Shown piece after piece: positions 36,901 through 40,895 of a DNA stretch of 64,000 nucleotides (positions are counted from its first letter, which is position 1; each line of letters starts with the position of its first letter). A model generated the notes under the pieces. The model worked only from the letters and a program-made list of their open reading frames with translations. It did no database searches and had not been told where the DNA came from. A program made the translations under genes and the position numbers. This DNA comes from CAZAYY01 sp964489525 (GTDB lineage Bacteria > Chloroflexota > Anaerolineae > Anaerolineales > JABWBV01). Location: assembly GCA_964489525.1 (NCBI GenBank), contig CAZAYY010000004.1, positions 186,001 to 250,000 on the forward strand, read 5' to 3'.

Positions 36901-38281
36901 CTCCCCGGCGAACACAACGGTCCGCCTCAGTGCCGATGACCTTTTGCTTGGAACTGATTTCGAGAACCTGGATGTTCTAATTGAGGATGCGGCGGCATTG
37001 AGCATTTTGCAGTACCAGGGCAATGACAATGTGGAGCCCCCATATTTTGATCGTTCCGTTCGGCCAGTGAAGCCTTTGACCGCTTTCAAGGGAGAATCTT
37101 CAGCAGGGATCTGGACACTTTCGATATGCGATAATGTTCTGGGATCTGGAGGGGGGGAATACTATCGGAGTCTACTAACCTTGGAACCACAACCTGCAGG
37201 GGTGCTTTCTTCAGACTGGGAGTTCAGCCGTGCTTTACCTGTCCTTGTCGAATTCGACAGTGTAACTCAGTATATCGAAATCTTTGGGACAGACCTGGTG
37301 GGCAACATGACATACCCGCCCGTAGCGATGTCGATTACGATTGACAACGTCTCTCCTGTGTTGACGGTTACTCAGCTTCTCACGACAACCGGCGTGTCCT
37401 ATTCCCAGGAACCCATATTCAACGGGCTGGTTTCGGATGGAAGTGCAGATCCATACGTATCAATGATGGTGCAAGACCCGCAAGGGAACAACCTCACCTA
37501 TCCAATAACCGTTACAGAACAAGCGTGGGGCTTTGGTATGGTTCCCAATAGCCCTGGTAACTATACTTTTTGGATCACCGCGAGCGACCCTGCCAGCAAC
37601 CTGGTAACCAGGGGGCCATTCACCCTAACAGTTTCTGCTTTACAGGTGTTTTCAATTTACCTTCCCATCGTCATGAGTAATTCGACATCAGGTTCGATTT
37701 TGCCCCCATCACCGGGCCCGGATTTAATTGGCACCTTTGACCTGGATGCAGGTGTTGAATATGCCGACACTGGGGTTATCACTGCAGGCGAGCCTGTAAC
37801 AATGGTTGTTATCGTAACCAATCAAGGGTCAGTGGCCTCTGGTCCGTTCTGGGTAGATTTTATTATCAACCCTTCAGATCCCTTGCCGGACGAATCTATC
37901 ACCTGGCCAGAGACCTGTGGTGTTGGTGTCTGTAATGGGATTACCTGGTTTGTAAATCAGACTCTGGCACCGGGCGAAACCGTCGTGCTGACATCTACAG
38001 CAACCAGTTACGTGGCTGAATACACCAATTGGCCGGGTAGTTTTTCAACGAGCTCCCAGTTGCTCGGAACGACCAACCTTTACCTGATTGTTGACAGCCG
38101 AAACCCCCCACCAGATACGCTGGCGGGCAGTATGGTTGATGAGACCAACGAACTGAACAACCGTGCCGAACTTCATGAAATCAGCGTTGTGAGCGAAACC
38201 TTGCGGGTTGAAGGTCAAACAGCAAATGAGGTGAATCGAATCCTCCTTATAAAACTCCCGCTGATAAATGGTCAGGATTAG
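18974..38281 (+). CDS. Giant secreted/surface multidomain protein 1 (6435 residues)
   Basis: The frame is open from 18863, but ATG 18974 starts directly at a signal anchor and has an AGGA RBS. Order of parts: signal anchor 8-33; LolA/LppX-like domain about 60-313; transmembrane hairpin about 348-390; thrombospondin type 3 repeats 520-631; conserved unknown region (NPDHLWYALNVLDWP); Gly/Ala-rich hydrophobic segment 1215-1380; second type 3 block 1613-1755; five LamG domains 1776-3016; Ig-like domains, one holding two further LamG domains; six delta-60 repeats 4039-4460; two Rossmann-like domains between Thr/Pro linkers 4467-5013; Ig-like, DOMON-like (about 5336-5575) and DUF11-like parts; a proprotein-convertase P-domain 5927-6074; SIYLPIVMSN; CARDB-like domain; final IKLPLINGQD. 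It is probably a cell-surface adhesion or glycan-binding protein. It is paralogous to the protein at 43389. No protease or glycosidase active site was recognised. Confidence 0.88.
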   Translation: MNNQEKKFFRFTLPLTTVFVVFIAGLILFSTVLSDSKASANLDLSSIRKQLRISIPPSKVVQNAWRAVSDLGVYQFATKIEQTTYPAPKLENIGRSSQVDSVYIEGGANVPGQTLIMKLWSSNGQVFNGTGAMEIMVSGDEAMGRVSGSDWETIQDFSGVFAPGKDILGYLAGAKNLSLVGTESRVIPLTNTWQNDPAATVGMPNEANFSQTLSVQFDRYRFDFDGSAFADHMRQQLEQDLRSQGKLPPGVGVETPSEYKHITGTGEIWLFSGGPQAGLPVRLVLHLNYPEQLSGERIVVDIQTDFSGYPQQNAAESTILENPLRWAVSHLPLPGTSDGWRVLLNQVSIMLGLVGFGTLVLLNSSSKMLYAGSAFFLIGSMVLGPLLQSVQMISFSREQIAQQTEQLASKEAEDSANAFVEGLTENHWDEHKNPFAQNPQGIEAPFQTPSPLFSEIRNSDENYFSAFVQRPTWSTIMAGAMSWPTNSVSEGSATGSFGGGWSSSDISGSIAREAVLINPASDVDGDGLTYAQEMLIGTNPNDPDSDGDFLPDAVEVNGFQYPANSGIWWYSNPLDMDTNQDGQLDGIECSARVDNPSSPCQDSDGDKIPNVFDTDDDGDGVPDKVDLSPSSVRGINQPAFNQTNPFQITVSQANAGKPLFVDIQLRPTNPDHLWYALNVLDWPAGDTEGQVQRYAETKDDTYKTEFPGGAASDGNGDMRLIPMMEISVPYALNHFGNLPVKAGVTTRIKGNLDAWLDREALKPFGISVREDPKTGMIQVLIPLAVVTDQTGGEKVAFSGRMFYRPGTAAWGSAHQIRMVWMLEIMTDSCVLNPNGPTDKTWCTDPANGNLNQPNILHVYPEAWELTGMAVREDAGMKVALITQSRDSNVATNSVQPHIWKAAYVLNANFVGGRRDLSITEINRRLGANNQGVSPIQRWAIPAGTTQVHIFDYPHQDYLALIPMEDTITVLKNVYGNAAQPGGFAPTILFAREERYRSVNMDATPSVAFQGNLGIISLNAASVTVDTLAALNWAPFQFVNGQWQAFPLEQYLEFVKGQQTIVLKKAAGFATDPEKDLILSGQLTVSESAYTLFYSGASSVVRSGQDINELEGVYTDEQLWADYESASGVKDEIDKYTGVISQIGSFYQKVLEVQKANNNLAAAGTTISKGGVRTVFVEISKLTAAKKLVQNYPRLQIASAKAMFADVSKFAKGNKTAFGVGIVLAIGTIVAASVLAGTGKSKAALAVIGVATQLVAVGQLGKAVAGIQIAAHTGGNFSLFAAKLAKHAGETSKAATKAALIGALIVSVIVWGFFINSIVSAGVRFGSVAFNAAIAGVIGFTIALFVMAAIFAIPVIGQLLAAVLFLIDAVISLVCAIKGEEGGVCNGLTGLLAKVITKVIYAGQIMVALEKEGRMVPHLNRPDLRYPDKGVIVGNELVISGIVTNTITLAEPDSWQAYVYAWHYTNSILKISNFNYDLLNAKTDIHDNLDFGKTNDNWVEVSSDNFRMTQRVTTANTQIKLDKAGINQIPSLYLAEAFSLPFQECWTIPVYIGIAWIPVPMCIIREYDGTTHLDMGINFKYDVFPATISEFYALVERDGGYSLGWDELFPRFKDADGDGLLNTKDNGSDPHDNDPDSDDDGLNDFYETQIGTNPLNPDTDDDGLSDELELLAGTNPLLADTDSDGLLDGEEVFHQDIFDQNDNGNRTEWVGGWEFVYKFDANGNSLKTHVVSDPLKADGDNDGLSDALEKVYGFNPNVISTGNVLTLNTTVAEVNAPLMILRLEDPVGATNFSDASGFRNSVSCENLACPGRVEGKFGKGLGFDGENDLLKGTINAKGTNQFTFATWAKWDGNISGQDQFLFTYGNLVNSTPVNGFTLFISALGQVSIKTYSPIGSFRTSQSLVPGVWTHIVVRNNLSYWRIDINNQSAANTSAAQVTRPAEFADVVIGSHPTGVNRFSGVMDEVIFFDKHLSDAAVGQVYLGLYNPNDLAIPPGASLEYQATVKNELNNRQAQGLLDTEIQGGPVNTETPITFVLQPQDESTLKGVLTTSPALASGAYSLIQQASTLISDWRAQSGFAEMWLQLEESNVATFSDKSGTVPANVATCTACPEGGRPGQVGNAARFNGTHKLIANSVLDNLNSVGAFSVGGWVYPEALVNGQIFAFHGSSASFLNMLAYTNAGKFAYYENNGYGYKPSQRTFAINQWHYVMLVIDEAKQGKLYVNGLLELSFTAVNHPAPNGRLFIGQDFTGKMDELRVYNRSLSLDDILKLANQPTLKVDLSKNETLLTARFFRDLSPQQNHTACIVADATCPAGNFEGGQYVTYGGNASTAMDSGLFTISAWIFPTSSGDSAKDGHRQGIIGFNSGEALLGFPTLQRLDNRIVFGFSTSNPARWVEKISGDVLTQNTWNHVVATYNGNQYKLYVNGILKVDYSFGNVNPYHFLGIKFFQIGRSSSTGYVYLNKIVVNDEGDGAGDAEYDLWFDGEQIGNYNDVDEDDTLTLNKSYSFVEKASLELWEDDDGGDDLEFSKSFNTNEPSWAVGVKSFWYSNDSNGDFYFGSPTQPGYKTHSIPFYGKMGLVELYQQPLTLVEVLEIYNSGVQSASLIFDEPPGATRFASAVDLVDEKSCASAATCPTSGVTGRTNQAVFFDGTNDYLAIGNAGPLKLTENAFTIAVWVKGSSLENETRTILGTDNGPGLQVGVANNRPFLNYRNQQLTANNVFLSSETWYHVVFRVTSIPPSPWDWFSEKFNLSISINGQKVATSNLTYSLFTSNPLDGNPTVTLGRYRGGGFFKGVLDDIQIHQKALSDAEVVNLYHFAPVFQMHLDEPAQSTSFKDDAGRTLVCAGSLCPKAEVKGQVRSGIGFDGINDGLAVSLFNNATNNFAVTTWVKWDGPKNSPQNVFYNGTVTQNGYGIQLSQTGEIQIYLGNLGSLSTQKTLSTVGWQHIALVRDSGVWKVYLNGSEVKSISGFVPYTPTGNFYLGYQSNLYNYLFGSLDEIAFYNRPLSSIEIRDIFNYQLSVVHDKKEVEVIIDGNAPLSALENTPLYRPKQDKLLLITAVDPTSRIARARIAVNSINWQDSEKDVAECIDSKAALADGSSAYCWTFDPVEEGKYILWLSAVDVVGNEETPHSYITYVDGTPPVLQDLKVESPGALPVPFENGNLVTLQPDPAQPGVWRLELSGDVYDPPLANTTPQQPGSGVASVSISILDAEGVVVGGGNHMAVITGESWESTYAFFDDDPTGVYTLIVTAVDQVGNETTELSARAVALTLNVDTAPPAMTLYASEIPTTTLTSATTINGFVDDTHPGLITPAGVGKVEIGFAPVGGSTLINEKPLAGEILHLSLDDSPNLDGSLHFLDISGENHTASCAGFGCPNFGGTGWVGQAAQFNGQQSISANSVLEDLSLSPTPGVYSSLSFGAWVYPQESAGENQVIMAFQADSGAERNVLFYNADQTFGFNSAVLGTAQTLAQFAPGQWYHVFAVVEVLALSSQVSLYVNGTAELVYSASTETPGPGERLSIGQRYDGSTQMPSVENGFVGMLDEIRVFNRVLTPAEIQTLHLGSRPLLQLNFDQDLLLDETKIQDSSDWGFNGLLTTFDPPSGPETPFSNHRIAGPVGSGALLLDGVNDSVVINPAPDIAERSFTVAFWAKRDELGRWDMVFGQGTGITNQGIYATFTNGNAMLCDFFGNSLVTPAYTDLEWHHWACSYDHQSHVRAIYRDGVVVASDVPAIGYQGSGPLYIGTWFYDNLWFKGQLDNFSLYPRALSGLEVAALAANYWRTAGSSGNQGDINTPWSVGIPVGLEGLYQLDLRATDLLGNNEVTQNTYLTGIDTLSPRAELNLVTGSTLITYTFHVQDFNLDENSLVFPMCSHAPVIREYFSSPWYRAAASQEASLTNRLFAISISCSYPVDYLASLSAAACDSAGNCVECTLGGCAATRSSGAVRLDDEARISYQSAFSPALILTSSQHGAIVTSSTTQDYLLGDSHPGSAPQLNAAPKGDKILSRPVTPAVDSSRLGGKDSFVGWPQSLFGLANTRSAGGLDSSFSDDGVFLGHLPITDLKLGTVGRQSDGSLVAIVGGLDDLAVARYTSAGVLDSTFGVSGMANPDLSNMLGAQVNFTVGNAIAILGDDSILVAGYSFYEFNTPNQADFLLVRFTSDGDLDENFGTGGVVVTPVGSADDLANDMVVQPDGKILLVGSTETGFWLDFAMVRYNPDGSLDEDFGTNGKVVSSIGSEGRDITNERAYAVSMQLFGEGTKILIGGVSCCKFGPIAHGYMVLARYNLNGTLDDTFGVNGFVETDFAAGSSVVRDMAVDNTGKIFAVGQLEFFNAHPNGSSDTILVVYDVDGIELASVQTHISVGDDPTRIEVLESGMVIVGGTSGVPYDYYGFALARYTPYAPSRGTIALDPSFGVNGVVFDDFFYGANVVAGGMLIQPDQKIVMTGWAETGNIEVPLNVPALARFLGSESSPTPSPTPDPNITPSATPTQTPTPTSVAPGSLGVLLVDNDGNAPDVLASYTGALADLGVDFDVWSSTGNLPDTSVLEGYSAIIWFTGAIYTADTGPNAAAEISLSGFLDNGGCFLISSQDYHYNRGKTDLMTGYLGVDTIGDDSGGYTIVTGLNLYAGLGGAVLTYPFANYSDTFTPKVDSNVRAAFIGDNSNIAGAVVDTGSYLTTYAAFPLEAMTLNARVNTIGAFLNRCAELQVTQTPTPTPSSTSTSTPLPTATATQTPSATATNTPTPTQTPSATPTSTPSPTAGPVDILLVDDDFNDINSLPYYLAALDLYGYGYDIWDTQTGNFQPSPALLANYTKVIWFTGYDGFGPDFNSEGNYKAWLDAGACLFVTSQQYPYYWAFISTLLPDYLGVEGFVNDAGDYTSITGQGPVFGSLGSLALFYPFLDGSDTITKTASSQTAFIGNNGNLAGITKDTGTYQTAYMAFPLEALSLQDRAEILHAFLSWCNPGQPVPTPTNTPTHTPTPTATRTPTPTTTPTNTATPTATPTNPATATPTMTPTLEESVWINISQVPAITLTDIELVKIQVNGEATAGLKQVRMRIAGETILEQNWAPGQAVEFDLVRYWSPVLLADGTHTMIASLENQAGDVVTDTVQITVEIQPPVISLGSNLFTGLDNENGKLTLYGLAGDPIGLKAVEVTIGNPLRETIVLAAQISEPVEGESAWSAVWPLVPGNLPDGETYSVTVKATNLANRETTIVDSVFVDLLSPEEVALQMLVNGSPIDPGAQINGGVQVDLSWTQSADSSGVESYTAGWRFTTAEGNISTDLTLYGPAGPRLHTINAQEAMKQEAILGITDTYGNTRWQQLSSIYSDSRLTPDYILLDADRSNTYHEWMFSGCTDIGVDRKINNLAPEAAALEEEQRFFISWNLEALRLAWTGANWSGDGDLFIYLGSRPGGTNSAYVPAGFTGVGTISLYTMGADYAIHIKDSNTAYLIEWNSTAGTWSNAVQLTSQQYQYQANLYEGQTDLYIPFSLIAYVPGQPLDLVAYATEEGQLNIWGAMPPNNPHNSSLAVSNIFSTAYSKTFYNRYIWGSLTSGVCPNGKYPGNGLRTDQALYLDTDVRITITAEPLGSVYSFNGDNLYGLDDFLLTQDTAAQDPSISSLIDLSSMAYPEVGPAQVITYTVTYINEGTDPADGVILAVEAFFALRSNATNRSDPWVIQIGDLQPGASGTLTFTARVDADGNGQAQYASCRQQNSEEACRKHLDWATLEALVFDSSHPESGLPVDWIWVNHRVDSRVPEFFGIQVGEALLSSGLNLLSGYAYAESDISQINLEIQNPGRASQVIMCPDSTPSDGSWDCEINLTGLTGGIEPVDGSIYQIRSQAVNEHGFASNWSLWQAYTVDNLAPTIELTQTNLISDGVLTNDSTYSLAGLIMDNFGVKGVDVCVDGVCLSATLASEKIAPVAYEIEDVPDHSIPIESAACQVNPILRTFEIQENFIVARVTLGFNAEHALRDQLVLELTSPANTTVRLSADDLLLGTDFENLDVLIEDAAALSILQYQGNDNVEPPYFDRSVRPVKPLTAFKGESSAGIWTLSICDNVLGSGGGEYYRSLLTLEPQPAGVLSSDWEFSRALPVLVEFDSVTQYIEIFGTDLVGNMTYPPVAMSITIDNVSPVLTVTQLLTTTGVSYSQEPIFNGLVSDGSADPYVSMMVQDPQGNNLTYPITVTEQAWGFGMVPNSPGNYTFWITASDPASNLVTRGPFTLTVSALQVFSIYLPIVMSNSTSGSILPPSPGPDLIGTFDLDAGVEYADTGVITAGEPVTMVVIVTNQGSVASGPFWVDFIINPSDPLPDESITWPETCGVGVCNGITWFVNQTLAPGETVVLTSTATSYVAEYTNWPGSFSTSSQLLGTTNLYLIVDSRNPPPDTLAGSMVDETNELNNRAELHEISVVSETLRVEGQTANEVNRILLIKLPLINGQD
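20533..20865 (+). repeat. Thrombospondin type 3 calcium-binding repeats, first block of giant 1
   Basis: Repeated D-x-D-G-D-G motifs: DVDGDGLTYAQEM, GTNPNDPDSDGDFLPDA, DTNQDGQLDG, DSDGDKIPNVFDTDDDGDG. These bind calcium in known type 3 repeats. The matching block in giant 2 is at 44638-44960. Confidence 0.9.
22617..23115 (+). other. Gly/Ala-rich hydrophobic segment in giant 1
   Basis: About 165 residues with four or more strongly hydrophobic, Gly/Ala-rich stretches, for example VGIVLAIGTIVAASVLAG, ALIGALIVSVIVWGFFI and AIFAIPVIGQLLAAVLFLI. It is followed by a Cys pair around CAIKGEEGGVC. The stretches could be transmembrane helices or a membrane-inserting hairpin region. The same element occurs at 46850-47370 in giant 2. 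Confidence 0.75.
23810..24240 (+). repeat. Thrombospondin type 3 repeats, second block of giant 1
   Basis: Four or more repeats: DADGDGLLNTKDNGSDP, DPDSDDDGLNDFYETQIGT, NPDTDDDGLSDELELLAGT, ADTDSDGLLDGEE, and after a short insert DGDNDGLSDALEKVYG. The second giant has the matching block at 48030-48460. Confidence 0.9.
24300..28020 (+). repeat. Five tandem LamG (concanavalin-like) domains
   Basis: Units begin near 24300, 25200, 25820, 26775 and 27425. Each has the family pattern GxGxxFDG or similar, FTxxxWxK, W-x-H-I/V-V, LYVNG and a final DEVxxFxxxLS. Such domains bind sugars or proteins. Each unit carries a short Cys-x(2-6)-Cys-Pro motif near its start. Confidence 0.85.
26350..26690 (+). 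other. Acidic domain inserted in the third LamG domain
   Basis: Between the strand FFQIGRSSSTGYV and the last LamG strands (FYGKMGLVELYQQPL) lies an insert of about 110 residues rich in Asp/Glu (DEGDGAGDAEYDLWFDGE, DVDEDDTLTL, LWEDDDGGDDLEFSK). The other LamG units do not have it. It may bind calcium. Confidence 0.65.
28980..30300 (+). repeat. Two LamG domains nested in an Ig-like domain of giant 1
   Basis: Units start near 28985 and 29675. The host beta-sandwich is split: VGKVEIGFAPVGGST before and GIPVGLEGLYQLDLRATD after. The paralogue has one LamG (49770-50400) in the same place. Confidence 0.7.
31090..32360 (+). repeat. Six delta-60 repeats
   Basis: The motif G-x-LD-x-x-FG-x-x-G recurs: GGLDSSFSDDGV, GVLDSTFGVSGM, GDLDENFGTGGV, GSLDEDFGTNGK, GTLDDTFGVNGF and IALDPSFGVNGV, with QPDGKILLVG-type strands between. 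These repeats are thought to form a beta-propeller-like structure. Confidence 0.85.
32372..34012 (+). repeat. Duplicated Rossmann-like domain separated by three Thr/Pro-rich linkers
   Basis: Linkers of TPTPT/SPTPT composition lie near 32372-32452, 33085-33249 and 33859-34012. Between them are two related domains of about 200 residues (32465-33080 and 33250-33845), beginning LGVLLVDNDGN and VDILLVDDDFN and sharing IWFTG, LGVD/LGVE, AFIGDN/AFIGNN and AFPLEA. The linkers are likely extended and O-glycosylated. Confidence 0.8.
36752..37194 (+). other. Proprotein convertase P-domain in giant 1
   Basis: The pattern DHSIPIESA, VTLGFNAEHALRDQLVLELTS, FKGESSAGIWTLSICDN fits the P-domain beta-barrel, which in other proteins follows subtilisin-type proteases. 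Here no protease precedes it. Confidence 0.75.
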
Positions 38282-38311
38282 CCCGTAAGACCTCATAAAC
38301 CTTCCCCCCTG

Positions 38312-38350
38312 AATCCCCCAACAGTTTTTTGATTGTTGGGGGATTTTTTT
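38312..38350 (+). terminator. Strong rho-independent terminator after giant gene 1
   Basis: A perfect 12-bp stem (AATCCCCCAACA at 38312-38323 with its complement at 38334-38345), a 10-nt loop and a run of T up to 38350. It starts 31 bp after the stop codon. Confidence 0.92.
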
Positions 38351-38427
38351 CCTTGTTTTTGAACATAATTTCAAAGTAAGGGAGGCCTGCGAAACGTTCT
38401 TTAGTGCGATAAGTTAACCGGACGCCG

Positions 38428-38468
38428 AACACAAAACGCAGCCGGTGGCTGAGCCAGACCCCGGCTGC
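38428..38468 (-). terminator. Rho-independent terminator after the methyltransferase gene
   Basis: GCAGCCGG (38438-38445) pairs perfectly with CCGGCTGC (38461-38468), with an inner TGGCT/AGCCA stem. Read leftward, the hairpin is followed by GTTTTGTGTT. Confidence 0.65.
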
Positions 38469-38528
38469 TGTGCAAATGGATCATTTTTCCGTGATTATTT
38501 TGTACCTGGTGCAGTTATGGCTTTGAGG

Positions 38529-39428
38529 TTAAACTGGCGATGCAATGACCCCAATCCACTCCGTGGGTTCGGCGTAGGGTGTGCCAAGTAAGTCGCTCCA
38601 GGTTCCAAACACATTGAAGCCTGAGGCGGTAAGCTCCTGGGTGATTGAGTCCCGAGTGTAATCCTGGAACCAGTTGCGGTACACAGAAACCCTGCCATTT
38701 TCCTCGACGACAACCGTCTGGTCCAGCCAGATTGACTGTTCTGGATAGTCGAAACCCTGCTCCAACACCAGATGCAGGCCTGGTTTCCAAAACCCTTTAT
38801 TGGCAAGGTACCACTGGTTGCGATTGCCGTAGCGCTGACGGTGATCCCTTGTGGATACGTCGAAAACAAAGGACCCACCAGGTTTTAGCGCTCGAGCCAC
38901 ATTGTCCAACAGCAGGCGGCGCTGGGCTGGGGAGAGGGGGCAAAAGTCACCATAAATCAACAATGCAGCATCATATTGTTGGACATCTTCCAAATCCAGG
39001 TAATTTTCGTAGCGGTACGTAATGGCCAGCCCACGTTCGTAGGCGGCCTGTTTCGCATAGGCAATAGAGCGTTGGGATGCGTCTACCCCGGTAACCCTTA
39101 GCCCTCGCTGTGCCAAATGTGCTGAATACAAACCTGGCCCACAGCCTAAATCCAGTACATGGCTGCCCGGCTGTAAGCCAAGAGTCTCCACAATCCAATT
39201 AACCGATCGTTCGATAATATCGGGGCGGCGGCTGGCAAGGTCGGTGGTGGGGTCAAGGTGGACGGCAAGAAGCTGCTCGGAAATATAGGGGTCATTCCAG
39301 AAGAGCGGTTCTCCCGGGCTGAACGGTTCGGGTTTTTCCTGCAGCGGCCATAATTCCCTTAAACCGGACCAGCCGGGGATTTCTTTTGTCGGAATGGTTT
39401 TTTGGGGGGTTGGTACATCGGCTCCCAT
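38529..39428 (-). CDS. Class I SAM-dependent methyltransferase
   Basis: A 299-residue protein with a Rossmann-type methyltransferase domain from about residue 75. Motif I is HVLDLGCGPGLYSAHLAQRG, followed by VTGVDAS with the acidic residue that holds the SAM ribose, then DAALLIYGDFCPLSP (motif IV region) and ALKPGGSFVFDVST. The N-terminal 70 residues (FWNDPYISEQLLAVHLDP) are typical of a subgroup with an added substrate-side part. The substrate is not known. It lies between the two giant genes on the opposite strand and has its own terminator, so it is probably an independent gene. The cluster context does not define its role. Confidence 0.88.
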   Translation of the reverse strand: MGADVPTPQKTIPTKEIPGWSGLRELWPLQEKPEPFSPGEPLFWNDPYISEQLLAVHLDPTTDLASRRPDIIERSVNWIVETLGLQPGSHVLDLGCGPGLYSAHLAQRGLRVTGVDASQRSIAYAKQAAYERGLAITYRYENYLDLEDVQQYDAALLIYGDFCPLSPAQRRLLLDNVARALKPGGSFVFDVSTRDHRQRYGNRNQWYLANKGFWKPGLHLVLEQGFDYPEQSIWLDQTVVVEENGRVSVYRNWFQDYTRDSITQELTASGFNVFGTWSDLLGTPYAEPTEWIGVIASPV

Positions 39429-39761
39429 TTTTTATGTGCTCCTGGATGTGCAACCAGATGACTGGTGGCAGGCAAAATTTGAATAATCTGATTTCACACT
39501 GGTGCTGAAGTTTATCATGAATCGGGTCAGAATCGGTTTGGCTGGAGAATGCTAACCTGCTTGGGTATGAAAAAACGGTGCCTGGCTGCTTGCTTTCTTG
39601 AAAAAAGGCTGAAAATGTGGAATCGCGAAATCAGATAACTCACACCTGGCGATGGTTGACATAGAATAAGATTAAACCGCTGTGTCATTAATCCGCCAAG
39701 ACCGAAACCCTGATATACTCAAGTTAACTGCAACAAATTTGCGCAGTTAAAGGAGTTCGCA
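39429..39761. promoter_or_regulatory. Divergent region with extended -10 promoter for the LolA-like gene
   Basis: A 333-bp gap between divergent genes. The rightward extended -10 TGATATACT lies at 39711-39719, 42 bp before the ATG. TTGACA at 39656-39661 is too far upstream to be its -35. No coding sequence was seen in the gap. Confidence 0.5.
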
Positions 39762-40895
39762 ATGAATCTAAAGAAAAACCTGGGTGTTATCGTCATCCTG
39801 GTGATGATGCTATCAGCCCTTTTTGTTGGCCTCGCAGCCAGTGCTCCAGCAGCAGATGAGGTCTTGTTGCAATCGTTTACAGCCCTGGAAAACATCCAGG
39901 ATGGCCACGCGGTCGTTTCGATGGCTGTGACGACCCCAGAAGAGTCGATGACTGCCACAATTGAAGGCTGGTTTGTTAAGGATGGACAAAATCCGCCGTC
40001 CTTCCGCTTTGAAGTGATCTCATCCAGCCAAGAAGCAGGTGCCGGAGTGCTTGTGGTATCAGATGGTGAAACGTTTTGGGCTTATTCCCCAGTTGAAAAT
40101 AAGGTTTTGGTCGCCACGCTAAGCGACCTGGAGACCATGCTGGCAGAATATGAGATGCCAGAAATGGCCTATGATAAGCCTGAAAATCACCCGGAAAGCC
40201 CCGAAGAAGCTGTTGCGCGGTTGCTTGAATATTTCACCGCTGATTATGTAGGAACAGACCAGGTTGCCGGGCAGGATGCCCTCCGACTTGAGATGGTTCC
40301 GATTGCCGAGCAAATGCCTGAGGAGTACACCCTTGTTGGCGGTTATCTGAATGCCTGGTTTGGCAAAGAAAACCAGCTCCCGCTTGCGGTTGAGTACACG
40401 GGTGGGAGCATGGGCAGCGGCAGAATTGATGTATTGGCAATCGCGATCAATACCGGTCAGGATGCCAGCCTGTTCACCTTTGAGATTCCCGAGGGGGCAG
40501 AATTGCTAACCCCTGCTGACCTGGAAAGCATGGCTGAGAAATTCCCTCCATCTGCTGGTGCGGAAGCGGGTGAACCCTTTGTTGTGTTGGATGCTGGCGT
40601 TTTACCTGTAGGGGCTGTGCTCGTAGAAGTGCTTGAGGTGCGAGGCGCCGATGTACTGATATATTCCTTGCCAGAAGGGGGTTCGTTCTCGCTGGCGCGA
40701 ACCGCCAGCAATGATCAAACGACGCCACCGGGTGATGGTCAGGTCGTTGCGGTGAATGGCTTGCCAGGGATGTTGTACCTGGATGAGACTGGGGAGCGTG
40801 TTCTCCTGACCTGGGAAGGCCTTGGTCTGAATTACTTTATCGCCGGAAATTTAACTGCCGAACAAGCCCTATCCATTGCGGAATCAATCCCCTAA
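39762..40895 (+). CDS. LolA/LppX-like secreted protein
   Basis: A 377-residue exported protein with an AAGGAG RBS. Residues 1-33 are a signal peptide ending ASAPAADE, without a lipobox Cys, so it is not an evident lipoprotein. Residues about 35-240 have the half-barrel pattern of LolA/LppX/outer-membrane lipoprotein-sorting proteins: VVSMAVTTPEESMTATIEGW, VVSDGETFWAYSPVENKVLV, DALRLEMVP, LNAWFGKENQLPLAVEY, FTFEIPEGAELL. Residues about 250-377 form a second, DUF4367-like part (GMLYLDETGERVLLTWEGLG). The stop TAA abuts the ATG of the ABC transporter, so the two are one operon. The protein may carry a lipid or lipidated ligand delivered or removed by the transporter. Confidence 0.8.
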   Translation: MNLKKNLGVIVILVMMLSALFVGLAASAPAADEVLLQSFTALENIQDGHAVVSMAVTTPEESMTATIEGWFVKDGQNPPSFRFEVISSSQEAGAGVLVVSDGETFWAYSPVENKVLVATLSDLETMLAEYEMPEMAYDKPENHPESPEEAVARLLEYFTADYVGTDQVAGQDALRLEMVPIAEQMPEEYTLVGGYLNAWFGKENQLPLAVEYTGGSMGSGRIDVLAIAINTGQDASLFTFEIPEGAELLTPADLESMAEKFPPSAGAEAGEPFVVLDAGVLPVGAVLVEVLEVRGADVLIYSLPEGGSFSLARTASNDQTTPPGDGQVVAVNGLPGMLYLDETGERVLLTWEGLGLNYFIAGNLTAEQALSIAESIP